64,000 nt of DNA from Thermosipho melanesiensis BI429 (GTDB taxonomy: Bacteria > Thermotogota > Thermotogae > Thermotogales > Fervidobacteriaceae). The stretch lies in NCBI RefSeq assembly GCF_000016905.1, contig NC_009616.1:992001-1056000 (forward strand), read 5' to 3'. A model generated the notes under the pieces. It was not told the origin of the DNA and made no database searches. It was given only the letters and a program-made list of their open reading frames with translations. This document shows positions 45,023-52,941 of the stretch, piece by piece (the stretch's first letter is position 1; every line of letters starts with the position of its first letter). The position numbers and the translations under genes were made by a program.

Positions 45023-46043
45023 GTTTTTCACCCTTTCCACATCCACATGAATTTCTAACCACAATATTGCTTTTTATTCTATTGATCATTTCTATGTTTT
45101 CCTTTTTTATAAGTCTAACTATTAATGAAGCTGCTGTTTCTCCTATTAATGATAAATCTTGGTTAATAGTTGTAAGTGGAGGTTCAATTACTTTGGATAC
45201 GTAGTCGTTATCATATCCCACAATCTTTACATCTTCGGGTATTTTTACGTTTGCCTTAAGTAATGTGGTAATTCCTCTAACTGCCATCATATCGTTACAG
45301 AAGAAGATTGTATCGAAATTCTTTGAGAGTTTTACAAGTTTGGAATAGTCTCCGTCTATTGTGGGAATTTTTAAAATTTCAGGTTTTATTTTTAATCCTG
45401 AAGAGATACCTTGATATCTTTCTTGAACGCTTGAAATTGTCAAATCTTCGCTTGTAACGTATAGCGGTTTTTTTGTTTTATGATATTTTCTCATATGTTC
45501 ACCTAATATTTTTCCACCGTGGTAATTGTCGTTTAAAACTGTTGGTACTGACATTCCTATATCAATATTTCTATCTACAAAAACAATTGGAAAGTTTGAA
45601 TTTAATAAAGATTTTAATATTTCGTTTCCCATAGTAATTATTGTTGGCTCCATTATTATACCGTCTACGCCCATTGAAAGTAATTCTTTTATAGCGTTTT
45701 TTTCTGCTTCAAGATTTGGTATGCTTTCTACTACAAAACATTTACTTCCTATTTTTGAACAAAACTTTATTATTCCGTATACAATTTTTGTGTTCTGAAC
45801 AATGATACCTATTTTCTTTTTAGATATGACGTTGATTTCCGTTACAAAGGTCCCAATTCCAAAAACACGGGTTATTATTCCCTTTTTCTCAAGTTCTGAT
45901 AAGGCTTTTCTTACAGTGCTTCTGGTTGTGTTAAATTCTTCGGCAAGTACATTTTCCGAAGGAATTTTATCGCCTGGTAAATAGTCGCCTTTTAATATTT
46001 TGGTTTCGATAAAATTTGCAATTCTTAGATAGAGAGGGATCAT
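45015..46043 (-). CDS. GntR-type/LacI-type hybrid transcriptional regulator
   Basis: 342 residues: an N-terminal GntR winged helix (about 1-70, GDKIPSENVLAEEFNTTRSTVRKALSELEKKGII) fused to a LacI-type periplasmic-binding-protein effector domain (about 75-335, KIGIIVQN..., GVDGIIMEP, FFCNDMMAVRG). This is the AraR layout, and such proteins usually repress sugar operons until a sugar binds. It lies within the glycan operon, so it probably acts on the palindrome at 52764-52795. The CGCGKG tail is odd. AGGAGGT precedes ATG 46043. Confidence 0.9.
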   Translation of the reverse strand: MIPLYLRIANFIETKILKGDYLPGDKIPSENVLAEEFNTTRSTVRKALSELEKKGIITRVFGIGTFVTEINVISKKKIGIIVQNTKIVYGIIKFCSKIGSKCFVVESIPNLEAEKNAIKELLSMGVDGIIMEPTIITMGNEILKSLLNSNFPIVFVDRNIDIGMSVPTVLNDNYHGGKILGEHMRKYHKTKKPLYVTSEDLTISSVQERYQGISSGLKIKPEILKIPTIDGDYSKLVKLSKNFDTIFFCNDMMAVRGITTLLKANVKIPEDVKIVGYDNDYVSKVIEPPLTTINQDLSLIGETAASLIVRLIKKENIEMINRIKSNIVVRNSCGCGKGEKHV

Positions 46044-46053
46044 GTTGTACCTC

Positions 46054-46992
46054 CTAGTTTTCGTATTTTAACCAATCTAATATTTCACTAATATATCCAA
46101 AAGCAATTGCAGTTACCGTATCAGCGGCACCATAATATATAACTACGTTGTTATTTTCGGTAATTGCCGATACGGGAAAGACCACATTTGGTACATCTCC
46201 AACTTGTTCGTAAATTTCCTGTGGAGATAGAAGATAAGATTTTGAGCGTTTAATAACCTTCCATGGTTTTTCAAGATCAAGGAGAGCAGCACCAAAGCTA
46301 TATACATAACCGTTACATGAAAGTAGTACACCATGATAAAACAAGAGCCAACCTTCTTTTGTTTCAATAGGAGCTGGACCTGGTCCTATTTTCAAAGATT
46401 GCCATGGAGTGTATCCTGCTCCCATAACATATCTGTGTTTTCCCCAGTGTATCATATCTGGACTTTCGCTGTAAAATATATCTCCAAATGGTGTGTGTCC
46501 AGTGTCAGAAGGTCTACTAAGCATTGCATACTTTCCATTTATTTTTCTAGGAAATAATACGCCGTTTCTATTGTAAGGTAGGAATGCATTTTCTATTTGG
46601 TAAAATTTTTCAAAGTCAAAGGTATATCCCACTCCAATAGTTGGACCGTGGTAACCATTACACCAGGTTATCCAATATCTATCTTCAATATATACCACTC
46701 TAGGATCGTATTTATAGTCGCTTTTGATTTCTTCTGACTCTTTTATGAACTCTATGGGATGATTATTTATTGTCCAATCTAATCCATCTTTGCTAAATCC
46801 TGTTCTTATGTTCATATTTCTTTGTTTGTCATCTACCCTAAAAACTCCCGCAAAACCATCTTTGTGCTTTACTATCGCGCTGTTAAAAATACTATTTGAA
46901 TTTTTTGCAGCATTTCTTTTTATAACCGGGTTTTTGGAATATCTCCACAAGATTTCAGTTGAACTATTTGGTCTTTCTTCCCAAGGAATCAA
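46054..46992 (-). CDS. GH130 beta-mannoside phosphorylase
   Basis: Predicted five-bladed beta-propeller phosphorylase that splits beta-mannosides with phosphate to give mannose 1-phosphate. TTG 46992 gives 312 residues, with AAGGAGTG correctly spaced; the GTG at 47001 lies inside that site. YDPRV at about 95-99 contains the conserved Asp thought to be the general acid, and [15 protein letters not shown] is another family segment. No signal peptide. With GH85 and GH38 in the operon, the best substrate is Man-beta-1,4-GlcNAc from N-glycan cores, but beta-1,4 or beta-1,2 mannosides remain possible. Confidence 0.85.
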   Translation of the reverse strand: MIPWEERPNSSTEILWRYSKNPVIKRNAAKNSNSIFNSAIVKHKDGFAGVFRVDDKQRNMNIRTGFSKDGLDWTINNHPIEFIKESEEIKSDYKYDPRVVYIEDRYWITWCNGYHGPTIGVGYTFDFEKFYQIENAFLPYNRNGVLFPRKINGKYAMLSRPSDTGHTPFGDIFYSESPDMIHWGKHRYVMGAGYTPWQSLKIGPGPAPIETKEGWLLFYHGVLLSCNGYVYSFGAALLDLEKPWKVIKRSKSYLLSPQEIYEQVGDVPNVVFPVSAITENNNVVIYYGAADTVTAIAFGYISEILDWLKYEN

Positions 46993-47005
46993 TTTTATCA
47001 CTCCT

Positions 47006-47827
47006 TTATTTTATTCCAGTAAGTTTAATACCTTCTATTAAATACTTTTGTGCGATAAAGAAAAAGATAATTGTTGGAATAAGAGTAAGCGTTGCAGCTG
47101 CCATAGCTTGATTCCAGTACGTACCGTATCTACTCATAAACATAGGCATACCTAAAGCAAGAGGATATTTTGTTTCGCTAGTGATATAGATTAAAGGTCC
47201 CATATAGTTGTTCCAGGTGCCTGTAAATGTAAAGAGTGAAACTAATGCCAAGACGGGTTTTGATAGGGGGAGCATTATTTTAAAAAATATTTTAAAGTCA
47301 CTTGCACCATCGATTTTTGCGGCTTCAATTATTTCGTTTGGAATAGTGTTGAAAAATTGCCTTATTAAAAACACATTCATAGCACCACCCCCTAAAAAGG
47401 CAGGTACTATTAGCGGAAGAAATGTATCTAGCCATCCAAGATGTTTGTATATAAGAAAGACAGGTATCATCGTTACTGCACCAGGAAGCATTATACTTGC
47501 CATCATAACAGCAAAGAAAAAGTTTCTTCCCCGCCATTTTATTTTTGAAAATCCGTATGCAACAAATGGAGCGGAAAAAACAACCCCAACAAGGTTTCCT
47601 ATGGTAATAATTATACTATTTTTTAAGTAAAGAAAAAAAGGAAATTTTTCCAAAGCTTTTTTGTAATTGCTCCAATCTGGATTCTGTGGAAATATTTTTG
47701 GTGGAAAAGTTAAAAGTTCACTATCAGGTTTTAGTGAAGTGCCTATCATCCAAAAAAAGGGTAATAGGTATATGAAAGTGATGATTAATAGAATAATTCT
47801 CCTTATGATATACGTATTTTTTCTCAT
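47006..47827 (-). CDS. ABC sugar transporter permease, MalG type
   Basis: Inner-membrane permease of the carbohydrate CUT1 group. ATG 47827 (GGTGGTGTAA upstream) gives 273 residues with six membrane segments. The cytoplasmic EAA loop is visible ([35 protein letters not shown]), the contact site for the ATPase. It starts before the stop of the MalF-type gene's coding end (47839) by a small gap. No ATPase gene is in the operon, so a shared MsmK/UgpC-type ATPase elsewhere is likely. Confidence 0.92.
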   Translation of the reverse strand: MRKNTYIIRRIILLIITFIYLLPFFWMIGTSLKPDSELLTFPPKIFPQNPDWSNYKKALEKFPFFLYLKNSIIITIGNLVGVVFSAPFVAYGFSKIKWRGRNFFFAVMMASIMLPGAVTMIPVFLIYKHLGWLDTFLPLIVPAFLGGGAMNVFLIRQFFNTIPNEIIEAAKIDGASDFKIFFKIMLPLSKPVLALVSLFTFTGTWNNYMGPLIYITSETKYPLALGMPMFMSRYGTYWNQAMAAATLTLIPTIIFFFIAQKYLIEGIKLTGIK

Positions 47828-47838
47828 TTTTACACCAC

Positions 47839-48717
47839 CTAGTTTCCAAAATAGTAGACCCATTTTTTAGAGGTTGCAAAATACAATAAGGTTAAAATGA
47901 ATGTGAGACCAAATAAAATCCAAGAAAGAGCAGAAGCATACCCCATATTTGTGTAAGTAAATGCGTGTTTGTAAATATATATGGATAGAGATAAACTTGC
48001 ATTTGCTGGCCCACCATTTGTTAATAGCATAGGAAGATCAAAAATTTGTAACGCACCTATTGTTGATGTAATAAGATAATACAATATAGTAGGGGTAATA
48101 AGTGGTAGTGTGATTTTTCTAAACATTGTAAAGCTTTTTGCTCCATCTATTTTTGCAGATTCATACAGCTCTTTGGGTATGTCTTTTAAAGCAGCGGAAA
48201 AAATCAACATAGCACTACCTACGCCCCATTGTGCGGCAATAATAATTGTAGGTTTTACCCATTTTTCACTACTTAACCATAATGGCCCCTCAACACCTAT
48301 TAAATCTAATAGGCTGTTAACCAATCCAAGATAAGGATGGAAAAACCAGGTGACAACTGCCGAAAAAGCAAAGGCTGGTACAATAGAAGGCATATATATT
48401 GCAGCTCTATAAAATGCCACTTCTTTTAATGGTTTGTTTAATAAAAATGCTATTCCCAATGCCACGATTAATCCCAGAGGAACTAATCCTATTGCAAAAA
48501 TTAAAGTGTTTTTCAAGCTTTTCCAAAACAAAGGGTCGTTAAAGATTTTTACGTAATTTTCCGTGCCGATCCATTTTACATCGGTGGTAATACTAAATTC
48601 TGTAAAAGAATAGTAAAATGAAGCTATAAAAGGTATAAGGGTAAAAATAATAAATCCAAATAGCCAAGGAGAAATAAATATAAGTCCTTTTAATATGTTT
48701 TTTCTTTCTTTTTTCAT
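47839..48717 (-). CDS. ABC sugar transporter permease, MalF type
   Basis: Partner permease of the CUT1 transporter. ATG 48717, 292 residues, with AGGAGGT (48731-48725) as ribosome binding site. The frame is open to 48759, but that start would lie within a hairpin. Six membrane segments; the EAA loop is KDIPKELYESAKIDGAKSFTMFRKITLPLITPTI. It should import the glycans bound by the substrate-binding protein two genes upstream. Confidence 0.92.
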   Translation of the reverse strand: MKKERKNILKGLIFISPWLFGFIIFTLIPFIASFYYSFTEFSITTDVKWIGTENYVKIFNDPLFWKSLKNTLIFAIGLVPLGLIVALGIAFLLNKPLKEVAFYRAAIYMPSIVPAFAFSAVVTWFFHPYLGLVNSLLDLIGVEGPLWLSSEKWVKPTIIIAAQWGVGSAMLIFSAALKDIPKELYESAKIDGAKSFTMFRKITLPLITPTILYYLITSTIGALQIFDLPMLLTNGGPANASLSLSIYIYKHAFTYTNMGYASALSWILFGLTFILTLLYFATSKKWVYYFGN

Positions 48718-48738
48718 ATAAATTACCTCCTGAAAGAC

Positions 48739-48761
48739 CCATGTGGCGTAAAGCCACATGG
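48739..48761 (-). repeat. Intercistronic 9-bp hairpin, GH85 to permease gene
   Basis: CCATGTGGC (48739-48747), a 5-nt loop and GCCACATGG (48753-48761) form a perfect stem between the GH85 stop and the permease ribosome binding site. There is no T run, so it is probably not a terminator. It could protect the 3' end of the SBP-GH85 part of the mRNA or delimit processing. Confidence 0.7.
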
Positions 48762-48768
48762 TAAAGAA

Positions 48769-51411
48769 TTAAAATGATTCAAGTCCGTAAACTTCAACTT
48801 CGTAAATCCTTGCTGCTTTATCTCCAGTTTGTGTTGGTGTTTCAACGAAAAGTCTAAAATATCTAGTTTTTACAGGGGCAAATGAATGTTTGGTAATACC
48901 TTTTGTATTACCCTTAACAACGGATATATCTTTCCAGCTTTTTCCATCATCACTTGCTTGTAATCTAAAGTCTTTTGTGTTCCAATCAGGCGATTCGTGG
49001 CCAGCCTCGGCGTGTTTTATTATTACGCTGCTAATTATTACTTCTTTACCAAAGTCTATTACCAACCAATGTGGAAGTTCTCCTACAGCACACCATTTGC
49101 TGTTATTTTCAACTGTTCCATCGACTGCCATAGAAGGTTTTTCAGTAGGAACGTTTGAGCTTGCATAAGTTTTTTTGTTTAAAGCAAGGTTTTTAATATT
49201 TTTTGCCTTTGTTGTTACCACTATCAGAGGATTGTATATTTTCACATCTTCTCCTTCGGAGTTCATGGCAACCAATATTGCTGGATATATTCCCTCTTTT
49301 TTATAAGTTACAACGGGATTTTTCTCGTATGAAACATTTGGAGTAGCACCTGGAAGTATCCATAGCCATTTTTCAGTTACTTTTGAAGATTTATCAAAAA
49401 ATGTTACACTGCTATTTGGAAGAATAATTGTATTACTTACCTCAAAGTTTGCCTTGGGTTTGGGGTAAGGTGGCCAATTGAAAGATATTTTAGTTGGAAT
49501 GGATCTTTGCATATCTTTGGAAACTCCAACTATTTCAAGAGTGGTAGAGGTTTCTTTTCCGTACCTTGTTATTTCAGATATGTACGTGTAGTTATTATAT
49601 GTTGCCCAGACAAATTCTCTTTTTCCATTTTTTATCCTGTAGATTTCGTAATATTCTGCATTTGATTTGTTCCAGTGGAGTTTCATTTGTGCGTATAAAC
49701 CTTCTTTGAATGTTAATTCATCAATTTTTACGTTCGTAACTTTTCTTACCTTTTCATTTTTTACAGGTATTATTCCTATTTTACCTATATTTATGTTGTA
49801 TGACGTCTTGGTTGAACCTTCTATCTCAAAAGAGATGTATTTAATGTTTTTTTCTGTTTCTAAGTTGTAAATGGTCTTTACCCAATCATCAAATAATTTT
49901 AACTCATAACTTTTGTTTTTGTTGTTTTCAAAAGTGAGTATGACTCTGGTTTTTATATTTCCTGTTCCCTTTATAACCGTTTCAAGGATGGTTGGATTTT
50001 CAATATAAAGTTCTGCTGCATACAAAGTTATTAAGGTTCTTTCGCCTTTTTCCAAATTACCTTGGATTTTAAGTGAGCTTCCGCCGTAATATGCAGTTGA
50101 ATAATCAACAAAAATTTTTGGAATAGGGCCAGTTACTTTCCATCTATAGGTTGGAAAGATGTCCATTAGACTTCTGTTGTTCCAAGGGATATTGGAAAGT
50201 TTTTTTCCGTCAACGTAAAATGCATATCCATGCCCTGCATTAAAATGGGTAATAAATGGGAGGGAAGTTATTGGGGATTTTTCTACAACAAATTTTGAAG
50301 GAGCTTGCCATCTGTATTGTTTGTAGTTTTCATTCCATTTTATTTTGAAAAATTCTTCTTTTCCGTTATAAGTTAGCACTGGATGGTCTGCAATCCAAAG
50401 TGTCTCTTCATTTTGCCAGAATTTTGAAATGTTCTTTGTTGAATAATATGCCCAGCTTGGACAGTAAAATCCTAAAGAAACTTTTAATTTTCCATTTTCG
50501 TCGATTATTTTTGGCCAGTTTGAGTATGTGTAGAATCCATTTGCCTGGAGATCAAAACCTACGAAAATATCATCTTTTTTTAGGTTGTATTTCTTCATGG
50601 TATTTAACGTATTTTCAATTGTTTCAGGTCTTTTTAAGGATTGCCACCTAAAATCCAAAAAGATGGCATCTACTAACTTTTTGTCGTTGTTCACTATATA
50701 CACAACATTGTTTTCGTTTAATTCTCCTTGCCATTCTATTGCACCAATTTTTGACATGGCATCATACCAGACTACCTTCATCCAAGGAGCTTTTTCTTTA
50801 AGGTAGTTTAAAAAATTTATCATCTTTTTTACATGGGTTTCATTGCAACCTTTAGTTTCTTGGTTAATAAACCAACCATCAAAACCATATGTTTCGGCTA
50901 CTTCTATAAGTTTATCTGCAATTATAAATTTTCCGTTTTCCTCTTTTAAGAGTTGATCAACCCAATTTCTTCTTCCACCATATATGTTTGGAGGGAAGAA
51001 TATAGTTCCAAGAACGTAAACTCCGTTTTTATGTGCAAGGTCGATAACATCTGCACTTGGAGGGACGATAATTCCTTCGCCAGCTGATCCAGCCCATGCA
51101 ACAAGATAATCAACGTATTGCCAGAAGGAAAAGGGATATGTTTTAAAGGAGTTATTACTTCCTTGTGATGGCATACCACTCGTAGAAGGATTCATAATGG
51201 ATAAAACCATTATTTTTACATCTTTTTCTGCAAAGTTTGTAATTGGTTCGGCGTATATTCTTTTTGCAAGTGGTATGTGGGATATGTTATAAACGATATT
51301 CGGATCAGATTTCCAATCCAATAAATCGTTCGGATACCAATATGAGCTTTCCGGGATTGCGTAGACAAATATAGAGAAAATTATTAAAAGAATAAATACC
51401 AGTTTTTTCAT
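48769..51411 (-). CDS. Secreted GH85 endo-beta-N-acetylglucosaminidase with PKD and F5/8C domains
   Basis: Predicted exported enzyme cutting between the two GlcNAc residues of N-glycan cores. The 880 residues have a signal peptide (1-18), a GH85 TIM barrel (about 20-400) with GFDGWFINQET at 176-186, giving the catalytic pair Asn183 and Glu185, then beta-sandwich domains, a PKD domain (about 665-745) and a C-terminal F5/8 type C/CBM32-like domain (about 750-880, SMAVDGTVENNSKW and RYFRLFVE). AGGGGGCG precedes ATG 51411. It lies 11 bp after the solute-binding protein gene. Confidence 0.9.
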   Translation of the reverse strand: MKKLVFILLIIFSIFVYAIPESSYWYPNDLLDWKSDPNIVYNISHIPLAKRIYAEPITNFAEKDVKIMVLSIMNPSTSGMPSQGSNNSFKTYPFSFWQYVDYLVAWAGSAGEGIIVPPSADVIDLAHKNGVYVLGTIFFPPNIYGGRRNWVDQLLKEENGKFIIADKLIEVAETYGFDGWFINQETKGCNETHVKKMINFLNYLKEKAPWMKVVWYDAMSKIGAIEWQGELNENNVVYIVNNDKKLVDAIFLDFRWQSLKRPETIENTLNTMKKYNLKKDDIFVGFDLQANGFYTYSNWPKIIDENGKLKVSLGFYCPSWAYYSTKNISKFWQNEETLWIADHPVLTYNGKEEFFKIKWNENYKQYRWQAPSKFVVEKSPITSLPFITHFNAGHGYAFYVDGKKLSNIPWNNRSLMDIFPTYRWKVTGPIPKIFVDYSTAYYGGSSLKIQGNLEKGERTLITLYAAELYIENPTILETVIKGTGNIKTRVILTFENNKNKSYELKLFDDWVKTIYNLETEKNIKYISFEIEGSTKTSYNINIGKIGIIPVKNEKVRKVTNVKIDELTFKEGLYAQMKLHWNKSNAEYYEIYRIKNGKREFVWATYNNYTYISEITRYGKETSTTLEIVGVSKDMQRSIPTKISFNWPPYPKPKANFEVSNTIILPNSSVTFFDKSSKVTEKWLWILPGATPNVSYEKNPVVTYKKEGIYPAILVAMNSEGEDVKIYNPLIVVTTKAKNIKNLALNKKTYASSNVPTEKPSMAVDGTVENNSKWCAVGELPHWLVIDFGKEVIISSVIIKHAEAGHESPDWNTKDFRLQASDDGKSWKDISVVKGNTKGITKHSFAPVKTRYFRLFVETPTQTGDKAARIYEVEVYGLESF

Positions 51412-51422
51412 AAATTCGCCCC

Positions 51423-52676
51423 CTATTTACCCAAAATTTTGTCGTATGCTTCTTGTACTTCTTTTTGAGCATCTAAAAGTGCTTGTTCTACTGATTTTTT
51501 ACCTGTTAATACATAATCCCTTGCTTCAACAAGTTTATCCCAAAGTAATGCTCCTACTGGAAGAGGTGGTCTTGTTTTTGCATTGTCAAGAAGCTCTACA
51601 AATACCTTTTGGGATGGGTCTTTTTCTAAAAAGCTTTTTACAGCTGGTTTATATGTAGGAAGATGTAATGTATCAACGCAGTATATTACTTGTCCTTTTG
51701 TTGCAATATAGTATGCAAGTTTTGCAGCCGCTTCTTTGTGTTTTGCACCTCTTGGTATAGCAAGGCTCCATCCTCCTGCCCAGGTGACGGGTTTTCCACT
51801 TTTTGTTGGTATGCCACTTATTTTGTATTCAAAGTCTTTTGGTGCGAACATTTTCAATCCTGAAATAGTCCAATTTCCATCTACAATCATTGCCAATTTT
51901 CCTGCTGTAAATGGATTTAAATCTCCAATTTGCAACGAGCCAAATGCATTTAGAGCTTCATAACCAAATCTATTTGCCCATTCTTCTTGCCATTTGTATG
52001 CTTCAATTACACCTGGATCAGTTGCAAATATAAATTTTCCGCTTTCTTTATCAAAGATTTTTCCCTCGAATGCGAAAATCCATGTATAAGGCCATCCTTG
52101 GGCATACCAGGGGATAAATCCAACGGTTTCATACCTTCCTCTTTTACCTTCGACTGTTAATTTATCCGCAACGTTGATCATTTCGTAGACAGTTTTTGGT
52201 GGTTCGTTGTATCCTGCTTTTTTTAGAAGTTTTGCATTATAGAGTAGGATTCTCACATCTGTATCAAATGGCAAAGCCCACATTTTTCCGTTGAAAATAC
52301 ATTCTTCAATCGCAAAACTGTAGAATTGATTTTTCATTTCAGATATATCAATACCTATTTTTTTAAGGTAATCTTCCATAGGTTCGAGTACGTTGTTTGC
52401 AGCTCTTTGAGAAACTGTAAATCTGTCTAAGTAGACAAGATCTGGTCCTGTGCCAGCTGCTACAGCTGTTAATAGTTTTGTTGAATCAGTTTCTGCTGCT
52501 GGAACAATTACCACTTTTACTTTTATGTCTGGATTTTCATTTTCAAACTCTTTAATGATCTTTTCAATACTACTTTTGTCTGGATCTCGAGATAGTCCAT
52601 GCCAAAAAACAACTTCAACTTGTGAAAAAACCAATCCAATGATAAGTGTTAAAAAAATACTAACTAACTTTTTCAC
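51423..52676 (-). CDS. ABC transporter solute-binding protein, family 1
   Basis: Predicted extracytoplasmic sugar-binding protein of 417 residues. Signal peptide about 1-18 with no lipobox cysteine. Family features include VVFWHGLSRDP near the mature start, AVAAGTGPDLVYLDR (about 93-107), ALPFDTDVRILLYNAKLLKKAGYNEPPKT and AGGWSLAIPRGAKHKEAAAKLAYYI. GTG 52676 follows GGGGGTG. First gene of the glycan operon; the likely cargo is oligosaccharide released by the GH85 enzyme encoded next. Confidence 0.92.
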   Translation of the reverse strand: MKKLVSIFLTLIIGLVFSQVEVVFWHGLSRDPDKSSIEKIIKEFENENPDIKVKVVIVPAAETDSTKLLTAVAAGTGPDLVYLDRFTVSQRAANNVLEPMEDYLKKIGIDISEMKNQFYSFAIEECIFNGKMWALPFDTDVRILLYNAKLLKKAGYNEPPKTVYEMINVADKLTVEGKRGRYETVGFIPWYAQGWPYTWIFAFEGKIFDKESGKFIFATDPGVIEAYKWQEEWANRFGYEALNAFGSLQIGDLNPFTAGKLAMIVDGNWTISGLKMFAPKDFEYKISGIPTKSGKPVTWAGGWSLAIPRGAKHKEAAAKLAYYIATKGQVIYCVDTLHLPTYKPAVKSFLEKDPSQKVFVELLDNAKTRPPLPVGALLWDKLVEARDYVLTGKKSVEQALLDAQKEVQEAYDKILGK

Positions 52677-52763
52677 CTAAGACACCCCCTTGTTTTTGAT
52701 AAGTTAACCTGATTGTATAATTTCTTCTTGTTTAAAGTCAAAGTATAAGAGAAGTGATTGTCA

Positions 52764-52795
52764 TTGATTATACCTGTATATACAGGTATAATCAA
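52764..52795. promoter_or_regulatory. Perfect 32-bp palindrome holding a promoter on both strands
   Basis: The left half TTGATTATACCTGTAT (52764-52779) is followed exactly by its reverse complement. On each strand it reads TTGATT, a 17-bp spacer with core CCTGTATATACAGG, then TATAAT. The minus copy (-35 at 52795-52790, -10 at 52772-52767) is placed to drive the glycan operon; the plus copy points to the RND gene. The core resembles operators of GntR-type regulators, so the GntR-LacI hybrid is the likely ligand. Confidence 0.8.
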
Positions 52796-52843
52796 GAAAA
52801 CTTTATTTTTTTATATAATTTTGGTTAATTTTTTGCGTGTTTA

Positions 52844-52858
52844 TTATGCATTGCATAA
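52844..52858. promoter_or_regulatory. Operator-like box 1 (TTATGC-N3-GCATAA)
   Basis: TTATGC, ATT, GCATAA: perfect 6-bp arms around 3 bp. The same arms recur at 52909-52923. It lies upstream of the proximal RND promoter. A dimeric TetR- or MarR-type repressor is likely, but no such gene is in the window. Confidence 0.6.
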
Positions 52859-52882
52859 AAATTTACATTTGGGATAATTGAT

Positions 52883-52910
52883 TTGTAACAAAAAGGTGTT
52901 AAAGTATATT
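52883..52910 (+). promoter_or_regulatory. Promoter candidate for RND cassette
   Basis: TTGTAA (52883-52888), 16-bp spacer and TATATT (52905-52910). The -10 element shares its last two bases with the second TTATGC box, so a bound protein would block polymerase. The start would be near 52917, with GGAGGTG at 52930-52936 just after. Confidence 0.5.
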
Positions 52911-52923
52911 ATGCGATGCATAA
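52909..52923. promoter_or_regulatory. Operator-like box 2 (TTATGC-N3-GCATAA)
   Basis: TTATGC, GAT, GCATAA: identical arms to box 1 with a different 3-bp centre, 65 bp downstream of it. It covers the predicted transcription start of the RND gene. Conservation of the arms but not of the centre argues for a protein-binding site. Confidence 0.65.
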
Positions 52924-52941
52924 TAAAAAGGAGGTGTAGTT

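Noticed and set aside
52714-52722. Plus-strand TATAAT near 52716 as an RND promoter
   Set aside because: No -35 at proper distance and more than 220 bp upstream of the gene; closer and better candidates exist.
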